The notes beneath the pieces were generated by a model. That model worked only from the letters and a program-made list of their open reading frames with translations. It made no database searches and was not told the DNA's origin. Below, piece after piece: positions 43,820 through 53,242 of a stretch of 64,000 bases of DNA. A program made the position numbers and the translations under genes. Each line of letters begins with the position of its first letter. Position 1 is the stretch's first letter. The stretch comes from Flavobacterium sp. 1 (GTDB taxonomy: Bacteria; Bacteroidota; Bacteroidia; Flavobacteriales; Flavobacteriaceae), in assembly GCF_002797935.1 (NCBI RefSeq), contig NZ_PGER01000001.1, positions 1,922,001 through 1,986,000 on the forward strand. Direction: 5' to 3'.

Positions 43820-45604
43820 CTAGTATCCAGGGTTTTGAAGCAACTTATTATTCAGCTGCATTTGACTTTGAGGAATAGGGTACAAATAATGTTTTTTGGC
43901 CACTGAATGGTTTAATTTACTATCAATTACCACGCAACTCAATGCACCTTTTGGAGTTTCTACTGTCTCTTCACCAAACACATAAGTATTTGCTTTATAA
44001 GCAGCAGTAGGATTACCGGAAGCATCTTTAAAAGGTGTAGCGTAAGAAGCACTACCCACTACTCTACCCAAACGGGATGGATTTAATGATTCTTCTAAAA
44101 TACCCCAACGCTTCAAATCATCAAAACGTTTACCTTCACGATATAGCTCAACAGCTCGTTCCCTTCTTATTTCTTGTTTCATATCCAAACCATTGGCAGA
44201 AGCCAACACATTGGTCAAATTAGCTACCTTTGCACGATCTCTTAATTTATTGATTGAAGCATTCAATTGCTCATCGGTAATGCTTCCGTTTAGTTCGTAC
44301 AAAGCCTCTGCATATATTAAGTACACTTCTGCCAATCTAATAATAGGCCAGTTAGCCGATTCGGTATTATCCAATCTACGAGTACCAAAACCATACACGG
44401 CATACTTCGAGTTACCGTATCCACTTGATCCCAAGCTTCCAAAATCTAAAGTAACAGAGGTTGGTGCTGTTGTTGCACTATATAAATAGTTTAGCAAACG
44501 TAAATCTCTGTTCTTAAATTCATCGGCTGCAGCATGATATCCTTGAAATAATGGTGATGCCGTTGCCGGTAATCCATCCGTACAAACTGCCATATCAACA
44601 AATTTGCGGCTCGGATAGAGCTGCCAGGATGTCCAACTAATATTTTTTCTGGACTGTTTAAATGTATAGTCATAGACGCTGTATAAAATGAACTCCTTAT
44701 TTGTAGATTTATCATATCCCCCAGGGTTAGATCCCGCATCTTCAAGATTGAACAAATACCAAGAGCTTAAATTAGTCATTTTGGAATCGGCATTCTTGTT
44801 CCAAAGTTCGTAGCCCCCATTATCCATGATTTCTTTACACAGTGCCACGGCATCTGCCAAGTAAATTTTTGTGTTGGCTGCATTATATCCTGTTGTTCCT
44901 GCACCAATTGCAGTACCATCTCCATCTGCATCCTTGCCTACATATTTTTCCCATGTGGCTTCGTATAGTTCGGCTTGTGCTTTTAAGGCCATAGCAGCCC
45001 CTTTACTTATCCTGCCTTTATCGGCACCTGCCAAATTCTGTTCTGTAGGAAGATTTGAAATAGCTTTATCTAAATCACTTAAAATTTGCGCAACCACTTC
45101 GTAACGGCTGTTTCGAGGCTTAAATAATTCAGGAGAATCAGTATCTAATACTGTTGTTACCAAAGGCACTCCTCCAAAAGTTTTTAGTAAGTTAAAATAG
45201 GCATAGGCACGGAAGAAATGGGCTTCACCCACATATTGGCCTATACTTCCTTCTCCTTTGTATTCATTTGCCTTAGCTAATAAAATATTACAGACACGGA
45301 TACCGCCATAATCCCAATTGGTACTCCCTGTTGCAATAGTACCTTGTCCTAAAGCCGCACCAGTGCCGTTCGCATTGGCCGACAAATCTGAGCCATTATC
45401 CATATTTCCAAAATCCCATCCTTGTAACTGACCATAAAAACCGGTAGTATACGCTTTAAAATCACTTGGTTTTTTGAAATAGACTGCATCAGTAAATTGT
45501 CCAGGTGGATTTAAATCAATAAAATCGTCCTGACAGCCCGACAAGCCTAAAAAAAGACCTCCGAGAACTATATAATTCAATATTTTTTTCATTGTTTTTT
45601 TCAT
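43820..45604 (-). CDS. SusD/RagB family outer-surface glycan-binding lipoprotein
   Basis: 594 residues (ATG at 45604, or 45592 at the second MKK), lipobox GLSGC. SusD features are DDFIDLNPPGQFTDAVYFKKPSDF at the mature N-terminus (shown by its first part), GEAHFFRAYAYFNLLKTFGGVPL, GAAMALKAQAELYEA, IRLAEVYLIYAEAL, REGKRFDDLKRWGI and YLYPIPQSQM at the end. It forms the lid of the SusC transporter and binds the oligosaccharide. It begins 8 bp after susC and is surely co-transcribed with it. Confidence 0.96.
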   Translation of the reverse strand: MKKTMKKILNYIVLGGLFLGLSGCQDDFIDLNPPGQFTDAVYFKKPSDFKAYTTGFYGQLQGWDFGNMDNGSDLSANANGTGAALGQGTIATGSTNWDYGGIRVCNILLAKANEYKGEGSIGQYVGEAHFFRAYAYFNLLKTFGGVPLVTTVLDTDSPELFKPRNSRYEVVAQILSDLDKAISNLPTEQNLAGADKGRISKGAAMALKAQAELYEATWEKYVGKDADGDGTAIGAGTTGYNAANTKIYLADAVALCKEIMDNGGYELWNKNADSKMTNLSSWYLFNLEDAGSNPGGYDKSTNKEFILYSVYDYTFKQSRKNISWTSWQLYPSRKFVDMAVCTDGLPATASPLFQGYHAAADEFKNRDLRLLNYLYSATTAPTSVTLDFGSLGSSGYGNSKYAVYGFGTRRLDNTESANWPIIRLAEVYLIYAEALYELNGSITDEQLNASINKLRDRAKVANLTNVLASANGLDMKQEIRRERAVELYREGKRFDDLKRWGILEESLNPSRLGRVVGSASYATPFKDASGNPTAAYKANTYVFGEETVETPKGALSCVVIDSKLNHSVAKKHYLYPIPQSQMQLNNKLLQNPGY

Positions 45605-45612
45605 TTAAGTTA

Positions 45613-48600
45613 TTAGAATCCAATATTTAATCCAAAAGACCAAGTACGTCCAAAAGGATACCCTGCATTATCACCATCCGTCGCATTTTCGCCTGACTCC
45701 GGATCAAATCCATCTTTAATACTTGATGCTTCCCATAGATCATTACCAGAGAAATACACTCTTACTTTAGTTAACTTCAAACGGCTTGTTAATCCTGCTG
45801 GAAGTGAATATCCTACTATCAATGTTTTTAGTCGGATATAACGGCTGTTCTGTAGCATAAAATCGTTATTACCATAGTTCCATCCTGCACGGGTTGGATT
45901 AACAGTTAAACGAGGATACATTGCATCAGGATTTTCTTCAGTCCAGGTTTTTCCCAAAAAGGTTGGATTCTGGTTAGTAAATAATGCTCTAAATGGATAA
46001 GCCATATATCCCGAACGCATAATATTTTGCTCTAGATGACCTTGAAAAAAAGTATTGAAATCAAACCCCTTCCAAGTTGCTCCCATGTTAATTCCATAAG
46101 TATAATGCGGTGTTCCATCTCCCATATAAACCAATGAACTATTCTTATTGCCATTTGCTGTAATATTCCCTGTTCCTGCAACATCAACTCTTCTCGTATC
46201 CCCAGGACGTAAAGCTACAGCTTGATTATTTTTTGGTAAACCTGCTAAAGCATCACTAGTTCCGTAAGCTTGATAATAGGCATCAACATCTGCTTGGTCT
46301 TTAAAATAACCATCGGTCTTGTATAAAAATATAGGTTTCCATGGAAGTCCATTTACAATTCCGTTTTGACCTGCACCATAGCTATCAGCGTTTTCTACCC
46401 CGCTTACCATAGTTTTTGCGTCACCCATGTTGAAGGATACGTTGTAGCTAAAATCCTTGATATTGTCTTTCCAGCCAATAACAAATTCCCATCCCTTGGT
46501 ATTGAAATTTCCGCTATTGGTTTTAGGCGGTGCTCCTCCCAATACAGATGGATAGGTTACCCCAATCAACATCCCTATATTTTCTTTTTCATAAAGGTCG
46601 AAATTAGTAGTCAAACGATTCGTAAAAAAACCAAGGTCGATACCCACATTTTTTTGTGTTACTCGTTCCCAAGTACGCGTATAGCTAATCAAACCATTAT
46701 TATATGATGCCGTTTGTTGTGAAGCAGGCTGCCCTAAAACCGCCGAACCAATGCCCATAAGAGAAAGATAGTCAAACGCTCCTAAGCCTTTTGCCTCGTT
46801 ACCAGTACTTGAAATACTTCCTCTAAGCTTACCAAAATTAAGAATGTTGTCAATAGGGCTTAAAAATTCCTCTTTGGTAAATACCCAACCCAACTGAGCC
46901 GATCCAAAATTTTGAAACTTGTAGCCTTTTGCAAAACGCGAGTTACCATCCCTTCTTCCTGTCACTTCGGCAATGTATTTTTCATTGTAGTTATAATTTA
47001 ATCGTGCCAGATACGAGTAGCGGCCGTTAATATCTTTATAACCTCCGTTTGTTTGCGTGGTAGTAGCTGCTACACTGATATCATAAATACCCAAATCTTC
47101 AAATCCCACACGTGATGCACTTATCCCTTGGGCAGTCCATTTTTCAGCATTTACACCACCCATAACTGAAACATTATGTTTCTCATTAAAGGTTTTATCG
47201 TAGCGCAATAATGCCTGATAATAATGATAAAATTTTGACTCTGCACTGGCTTGATAAACGTTGTTAACTCCATCGGTTTGATAAGCATTGCCTTTAGGAT
47301 TCCCATACCAATCATATAATCTTACAGGAATCACATATCTTTCATCATTAAATCGCTCGTTTTGAATGGAAGCCAAGCCTTCTATAGATATTCCGTTCCA
47401 TATTTTATAGGTTCCTTTCAAATCTACGCGACCAGTTAGTCGTTTTTTATCATACCTGCCCCCATCGGAAGTGGTTGCAGCCGAATTTTTAATAGCGCCA
47501 CCATCAATCCCGTTAAAAGGAGCAAACCATTGTCCATACGGATTTTTTGCTGGGTAGAAAGGCATATCTGTTGAATAAAGTATGGCTCCTAACCCTTTAG
47601 ATGGCTGACCTGCATTAGTATTGATAATACTGATGCTTGACTCCAATTTTAATCTTTCCGACAAATTGAAATCATAATTAAAACGGGCATTTAACTGTTT
47701 CTCTCCATCATAAGCCGTTGCCAAATTACCCTGATTATCTGCAAATGCCAAAGATAAACGGTAAGTCGATTTATCGTCTCCACCAGAAACACTCAAGTTA
47801 TGCTGGTAGGAATAGCGGGTAGAAAACATTTCTTCAATACGGTTTGCATTGAATATAAAGAAATCTGTACCAAAAAGATCGTATTTCCCTTCAACTCCCT
47901 TCTGCATGTTTAACAGATTATCTTTATTACCCCAAATCCACCAGTTAGGCGTAGTCTCTTCCTTGTTGGCCTCTAACCACATCGTAGCATATTCCTGCAT
48001 AGTAGGTGAATAACCAACCAGACCATTAGTAACAAAACGAAGATTGGTATTAAAGTTCACTTTAATTTTTCCTTTCCCCCTTTTTGTAGTTACTAAAACA
48101 ACCCCATTAGATGCACGGGAACCATAAATAGCAGCGGAACCATCTTTTAAAACCGAGATACTTTCTATATCATCGGGATTCATATTTTGAAAAGATTGAG
48201 CATTTAATACCGGTACTCCATCCACAATAATCAATGGTTCAGACCCATTGACTGAAGAGGCACCACGGATAGCAAATGCCAACCCCTCATTTCCTGGTCG
48301 GGATGAGCTTCTGGTAACAACTAAACCAGGTGTTTGTCCTTGAAGTGCCAAACCTACGTTTGTAACCGCACGATCTTCAAATACCTTAGAACTTATAATT
48401 TCTACCGCTCCTGTTAATGTTGCTTTTTTCTGGGTTCCATACCCTACAACTACTACTTCATTTAATTTAGAAACATCTGGTACTAATTTCACATTGATTA
48501 CTCTTTGCGACTCCACTTTAACTTCTTGGGCTCTAAAACCAATCTCGCTAAATACTAATATCGCATCGGGTGACGTAACATTTATAACATATCCTCCATC

Positions 48601-48885
48601 AAAATCAGTACTAACCGTACCTCCTTTAACACCTTTTATGGAAACGTTAACTCCAGGAATCCCCATATTATCATCGGCAGAAACTACTTTCCCCGTTATC
48701 GTAATATTTTGCTGCACACTTTCTAGCTTAGCAGCATTCAAACTTAGGTTAACAGAACTATCAGAATTCGTAGCGTACACTTCCCCTACCACACTACTTC
48801 CTAATAATAACACTAACAAAGTTGGTTTTGATAAAAATTTCAGCTTATGCTGAATGATTTTCGGTCTGTTCATAAAACAATTCAT
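45613..48885 (-). CDS. SusC/RagA family TonB-dependent outer-membrane transporter
   Basis: 1090 residues: signal sequence region (KPTLLVLLLGSSVVGEVYA), N-terminal carboxypeptidase-regulatory-like domain (ITGKVVSADDNMGIPGVNVS, about 60-135), VVVGYGTQKKATLTGAV leading into the plug domain, and a 22-strand barrel ending in FGLNIGF with a terminal Phe. It imports oligosaccharides across the outer membrane with its SusD partner. It heads the - strand unit that includes SusD, lyase and binding lipoprotein. A GntR-type regulator ends 217 bp upstream; no clear TAnnTTTG promoter was found in that gap. Confidence 0.96.
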   Translation of the reverse strand: MNCFMNRPKIIQHKLKFLSKPTLLVLLLGSSVVGEVYATNSDSSVNLSLNAAKLESVQQNITITGKVVSADDNMGIPGVNVSIKGVKGGTVSTDFDGGYVINVTSPDAILVFSEIGFRAQEVKVESQRVINVKLVPDVSKLNEVVVVGYGTQKKATLTGAVEIISSKVFEDRAVTNVGLALQGQTPGLVVTRSSSRPGNEGLAFAIRGASSVNGSEPLIIVDGVPVLNAQSFQNMNPDDIESISVLKDGSAAIYGSRASNGVVLVTTKRGKGKIKVNFNTNLRFVTNGLVGYSPTMQEYATMWLEANKEETTPNWWIWGNKDNLLNMQKGVEGKYDLFGTDFFIFNANRIEEMFSTRYSYQHNLSVSGGDDKSTYRLSLAFADNQGNLATAYDGEKQLNARFNYDFNLSERLKLESSISIINTNAGQPSKGLGAILYSTDMPFYPAKNPYGQWFAPFNGIDGGAIKNSAATTSDGGRYDKKRLTGRVDLKGTYKIWNGISIEGLASIQNERFNDERYVIPVRLYDWYGNPKGNAYQTDGVNNVYQASAESKFYHYYQALLRYDKTFNEKHNVSVMGGVNAEKWTAQGISASRVGFEDLGIYDISVAATTTQTNGGYKDINGRYSYLARLNYNYNEKYIAEVTGRRDGNSRFAKGYKFQNFGSAQLGWVFTKEEFLSPIDNILNFGKLRGSISSTGNEAKGLGAFDYLSLMGIGSAVLGQPASQQTASYNNGLISYTRTWERVTQKNVGIDLGFFTNRLTTNFDLYEKENIGMLIGVTYPSVLGGAPPKTNSGNFNTKGWEFVIGWKDNIKDFSYNVSFNMGDAKTMVSGVENADSYGAGQNGIVNGLPWKPIFLYKTDGYFKDQADVDAYYQAYGTSDALAGLPKNNQAVALRPGDTRRVDVAGTGNITANGNKNSSLVYMGDGTPHYTYGINMGATWKGFDFNTFFQGHLEQNIMRSGYMAYPFRALFTNQNPTFLGKTWTEENPDAMYPRLTVNPTRAGWNYGNNDFMLQNSRYIRLKTLIVGYSLPAGLTSRLKLTKVRVYFSGNDLWEASSIKDGFDPESGENATDGDNAGYPFGRTWSFGLNIGF

Positions 48886-49102
48886 TTTGGTTAATAATTT
48901 TTCTTTTTTTGGTTATTTATTTTCATATTTTATTAAAACTATCCTCTTCTATTTATTGCAAACAGCCATGATTTTACAACAGCAGGAATAAGAATTCGCA
49001 ACACTGTTAATGAATTATTGCGATTGATTAAAAAATAGTATTGGAGTAATTTGGCAATCAGCTACCTTTAACATACCGTTCTGTCAGCCATGACATTAAA
49101 CA

Positions 49103-50140
49103 CTACAATGAGTTCCTGACAAAAACACCAAACCCATTCCGAATTTGCTCTTTTCCATTTTTCAAAACCATATGAGCAGCCTGTTTGCCTAATTGATCAA
49201 AATCAGATGAAATAACAGTAATTCCGTCAAGCAAGACCTCTTTTAAAGAAGAATCGTTATAGGAAATAATACCAATATCTTCGCCTATTACAAAATCATT
49301 GCTTTTTATTTGCTTTATAAGATGTATTAGGTCATTTTCTTCAACATTAATATATACTGTCCGCTTTTCTAATTTTTCATTAACTGCATCTTCAACGATA
49401 CTCCAATCATATTTAAACTCATTGCAAAATTTGAAAAATCCAGTTTTTATCCCTTGAGGCAAATGACTTTTTTCAGGAAATACTAGCTTAATAGCCTTAT
49501 ATTTTTTTAGTAACGGATTTAATTCTATTAGAGCAGAAATAATATCACTTTCAAAATCCTGATAAACACAGGCAACTTCACCGAGTTTGTCCATTTTTTT
49601 GTCAAGCATAATAAGCTTCTCTAATGGAATATCGCTTTTGATAAATTCAACAACATCTTGGTCTCTATCATCAAAATGTGTATTTAAAATATAATGTGTG
49701 TAGTCTTTCGACTTACTGTTTAGTATCAGTTTTTTAAACTGCGCATAATCATTTTGATATACATAAAAATCAATTATCGCAAACTCATTAAGAATACTTG
49801 TTAAAGCATCAAAAATTTTCTTTTGGCATGGACTTAACTTATTAAACAATAAAAAAACTTTTAATTTTAAATCATTACATGCCAACTTTAGATAGTATCC
49901 CTTGCCAGGTATAGATTCTATAACATTATTCTCTTTTAAAAAAGCATAAGCCCTCACAACCGTATCTCTTGAAACATTATGATCAAACGCCAATTCATTT
50001 ACCGATGGCAATTTGTCGTTAAAACTCAAAGCCCCCATTCGAGTAGCACTCATAACAGAATCAACAATCTGCTTATGCTTGCGAACTCTTGAGTAATCAC
50101 TAATTGATATTATATCTTTAATTTTTACAAAATTTTCCAT
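49103..50140 (-). CDS. GntR family regulator with periplasmic-binding-like ligand domain
   Basis: About 345 residues from MENFVKIKDII (an in-frame ATG at 50161 would add seven). The winged helix (about 15-85) has LPSVNELAFDHNVSRDTVVRAYAFL and ESIPGKGYYL, typical of GntR HTH. The rest (about 90-345) is a LacI-like sugar-binding fold (VFLLFNKLSPCQKKIFDAL, IGIISYNDSSLKEVLLDGITVI). Such chimeras in Bacteroidota sense monosaccharides or oligosaccharides. Placed directly upstream of susC on the same strand, it is a candidate regulator of the - strand operon and also of the dyad ACTGTTCnGAACAGT in the + strand promoters. Confidence 0.88.
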   Translation of the reverse strand: MENFVKIKDIISISDYSRVRKHKQIVDSVMSATRMGALSFNDKLPSVNELAFDHNVSRDTVVRAYAFLKENNVIESIPGKGYYLKLACNDLKLKVFLLFNKLSPCQKKIFDALTSILNEFAIIDFYVYQNDYAQFKKLILNSKSKDYTHYILNTHFDDRDQDVVEFIKSDIPLEKLIMLDKKMDKLGEVACVYQDFESDIISALIELNPLLKKYKAIKLVFPEKSHLPQGIKTGFFKFCNEFKYDWSIVEDAVNEKLEKRTVYINVEENDLIHLIKQIKSNDFVIGEDIGIISYNDSSLKEVLLDGITVISSDFDQLGKQAAHMVLKNGKEQIRNGFGVFVRNSL

Positions 50141-51587
50141 TTGAATAACTTTTAAAATCATCTAAATAATTCAGGCTGCTTTAGAATTTGGTTTACAGCT
50201 GCCAATAATAACTATCGGCAGCTGTCATGCAACCAACACAAACTAACCAAATTTTGTTTCTTCTAATCCTAATCACATCCCCTGCTCTTTTTATGTAAAA
50301 TAGATTCCTATTCTGTGTTTAGTCTTACTTTTTTACTGAATAGCAAAAATTTATTTAATCAGTATATTTTTTATCAAATTGATATGCTTTTACTAAAATT
50401 CATTTATTTATGATTTAACCTTTAAAAATTCTAGAGTAGAAAAAATAGAAGTAATATGAAATTAGTTTTGCCTACTATTACGTTTGGAAGAACTTGTTTG
50501 ATTTGTCAATATTACTAACAATAGCTCTTTTAACTTATAAATTATCATCCATTATACATAAATTATAACCCATTATCCCAGTAAATTAAGAGAAAATACG
50601 GGTTTTTCTTATTTTGAAGATTGTATTAAAAAAAAGACTGAATAATTCACTTAATTATCATTTCAAATTAATTAAGCAAAAACTATATTTTCTATATTAT
50701 TATTGATTCAGAAATAATTAGTTTTAAAAAAAACGAATTATTAAAAAAAATAGAGCTTTAGTGATTAAATAAAAAAAGATAATTTCGCATTAGGCTAGCG
50801 AAAGAGCAAATCTATTTTCTTTGTTTTTCAAAAATGAATTAGTTTAATTATTCATTCTTCTTGGGATAACTTTTGAGAAATTGGAGCTAAAAAAACAGCT
50901 GCCGAATTAGATCGAGTACAGGACAATTTTCCGTTTTTAAAAGTTATTCCCTAAATCTAATCAGAATAGCCTTATTTATATTTTTATCAGCGTAAATCTG
51001 CCGAATCTGCGTGAAAAATTGCAGGCAGATTTAAGTAGATTTTTTTAAAACTTCCCTAAGAAATGTAATTTGTCATACAAGTATCGAAATTTTGTCGTAC
51101 ACCCGTTCTTACCTTAAAGACTAATGTTAAAAAATCTATTATACCGTAAATTCTTTAATAGTTGAGGCATATAACAGTAAGTATACGCATTCATAACCAT
51201 AAAAAATGGAGAGGTTATACCACTGCGGTATGTGAAATTATTTTTGTGGAATTAAAGTGTAATTACTCAACTCAAAATACTGAATTACAATAGATTTTTA
51301 TTTTACACTAGGTAAAACTGGGATGCCAAAGCATTAAAAAAATAATCGATAAGCTACCTGCAGAAACCCCGCTATATGGTGATGTACCTAAACAGATTAT
51401 GTGTTAAAAGATATTGCCCTAGATAGAAAATGCATCTTACTAAAGATTCAATGCAAGTCAAACGCTAAGAAAACAGACACATTGGAGCAAAAAAATGGAA
51501 AACTAAAAATGAGAAAAAGAACAGAAACAACAAGAAAATATTTCCAAGAACAATACATGCAGTTAATATTAAAAAAAAAACAGAAAT
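50141..51587. other. 1.4-kb AT-rich gap without a recognisable gene
   Basis: Open frames here are short and frame-broken. The longest, 51401-51589 (62 codons, Lys-rich), shows no family features; a neighbouring frame reads KKIIDKLPAETPLYGDVPKQ and could be a gene relic. An inverted repeat AAATCTGCC (50994-51002) and GGCAGATTT (51024-51032) with related AATCTGCG in its loop looks like a dispersed intergenic repeat. No promoter was convincing. Confidence 0.5.
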
Positions 51588-51663
51588 AAGCCACTGGGGA
51601 TAATCATTAAAAAAGTCAATCCGAAGTTTGATCCTTTTTACAAAGAATAAACCTCGGACTGAC
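51588..51663 (-). terminator. Repeat-type terminator copy A, after the second SusD gene
   Basis: On the - strand an imperfect hairpin (arms CAGTCCGAGGTTTATTCTTT and a matching AAACTTCGGATTG side) is followed by ACTTTTTTAATGATTATCCCC. It begins about 70 bases after the SusD stop. The hairpin and the flanking AATGATTATCCCC to GGCTT are shared with copy B at 56929-57000. Confidence 0.7.
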
Positions 51664-51732
51664 GAGAAAATTAAATCTATAACTGACGCCAAAAAAGTAA
51701 TTAAATTGACCCGACAGCGGCTATTTTAAAAA

Positions 51733-53220
51733 CTATTGCCAATTAGGATTTTGTATCAAAACACCATTTGAATTTGTAACAAATGTAGACGGAATTGGAA
51801 ATTTACTGTTCTTAGCATAATTAAAATTGGATCTGCCTAAATTGTTCATAATATTGGTGGTATAGCCAGGAACAACTTTTTCATAGCGAACTAAATCAAA
51901 CCAGCGGTTACCTTCAATAGCAAGTTCTACTCTTCGTTCTTTCCAAATAAGCTGACGCAATTTAACCTTGTCAGTTTCCGTAATTTGTGGCAGTACACCA
52001 GCCTGCAAGAATGTTTTATTGCCACGAGCTCTAAAACGCACCTGCTCCAGCGCATTAAGTGCATCTCCACTATTACCTAATTCATTGGCTGCTTCTGCAT
52101 AAATAAGTAATAAATCAGCATAGCGCAGAAATGGAAGATTTAGTTGTTGCTTAAAAAAATCAGCATCAGGCCATTGTGTCGCCGGCCAAATAACTTTTTT
52201 ATTTGCATATTGAAACCCGGAAGCCCAATTAATGGCACCTGTATAACCTTCAATTGTTTCTCCCTTGTTAAAAATAGAAGCGGCTTTACGTGGATCATTA
52301 ACTTCAAAACTATTCACTAAATCATCAGATGGAGCAAAAAATGCACTTCCAAGACCCGATCCCGGTATTCCCTGAAATTCTACATAAGGATTTCTGGTGC
52401 GTCCGGCAATATTCTGATAGATATACTGTCCCGGCATCATACTCTCAACAGAATATTTTCCGTCGATAGCGAACAAATTTCTAAAGTTAGGGTCAAGACT
52501 GTATTCACCACTTTGTACTAACAGTTTTGCATACTTATAAGCATTGGTATAATCCTGTCTGTATAGATAAACTTTAGCCAATAATCCCAATGCTGTACCT
52601 TTTGTAACGCGTCCAAGGTTACTGGTTCCCCATACTTGTCTGGTAGGCAGATTCTCTACAGCATATTCAAGATCACTGATAATCAATTTGTAAACATCTT
52701 CCTGCGGGCTTTTAGGAATATTAAATTCATCCGCCGTTGGTACATGGTCACGTATCACCACATCTCCAAAAACATTTACCAGATCAAAATGCCAATATGC
52801 TCTAAAGTAACGCGCCTGCGCATTATATTGCAAAGCTTTACTGTCATCATACTTACTTGCCAGCTTTAAAACCTGATTACAGTCATTAAGATACTGATAC
52901 CATCTTTCCCAAAGACGCTCTATATATATATTAGAAGGGTTATTGGTGAATGTATAGGCTGAGGTAAAGTTGACATCAGCTGTATTCATTTTTACATCAT
53001 CAGAAGAAAATTCATGTGATGTGAAATACATGGTTCCTAATCTGAAGAAACGCCAGTTGACTGAAGAATATACCCTGTTAAGGGCGTCATTTATGCTTTC
53101 TTCATTAGAAAAATAAACATCAGTAGTCAGCTGAGCCTCAGGAGTAACATCTAGAAAATCATCACAGGAAACCAAAAGGCTTAATCCTGCAATGGTTAAT
53201 ATATATTTTAGCTTTTTCAT
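51733..53220 (-). CDS. SusD/RagB family lipoprotein, second pair
   Basis: 495 residues with lipobox LLVSC and mature start DDFLDVTPEAQLTTDVYFSN. SusD landmarks include ARYFRAYWHFDLVNVFGDVV, GTALGLLAKVYLYRQDY, LPFLRYADLLLIYAEAANEL and IWKERRVELAIEGNRWFDLVRY (given in parts), ending KFPIPSTFV. It would bind glycan over the adjacent SusC (22 bp gap). It is distinct from the first SusD (594 residues), so the two pairs probably handle different oligosaccharides or a second glycan. Confidence 0.96.
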   Translation of the reverse strand: MKKLKYILTIAGLSLLVSCDDFLDVTPEAQLTTDVYFSNEESINDALNRVYSSVNWRFFRLGTMYFTSHEFSSDDVKMNTADVNFTSAYTFTNNPSNIYIERLWERWYQYLNDCNQVLKLASKYDDSKALQYNAQARYFRAYWHFDLVNVFGDVVIRDHVPTADEFNIPKSPQEDVYKLIISDLEYAVENLPTRQVWGTSNLGRVTKGTALGLLAKVYLYRQDYTNAYKYAKLLVQSGEYSLDPNFRNLFAIDGKYSVESMMPGQYIYQNIAGRTRNPYVEFQGIPGSGLGSAFFAPSDDLVNSFEVNDPRKAASIFNKGETIEGYTGAINWASGFQYANKKVIWPATQWPDADFFKQQLNLPFLRYADLLLIYAEAANELGNSGDALNALEQVRFRARGNKTFLQAGVLPQITETDKVKLRQLIWKERRVELAIEGNRWFDLVRYEKVVPGYTTNIMNNLGRSNFNYAKNSKFPIPSTFVTNSNGVLIQNPNWQ

Positions 53221-53242
53221 GCTTAATGAGTTTTATTATTAA

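Noticed and set aside
49103..50140. Calling the regulator upstream of SusC a LacI protein
   Set aside because: The ligand domain is LacI-like, but the N-terminal winged helix is of the GntR type.
51401..51589. 62-codon Lys-rich open frame as a gene
   Set aside because: Low-complexity composition, no promoter or family features, and it ends within the terminator repeat.
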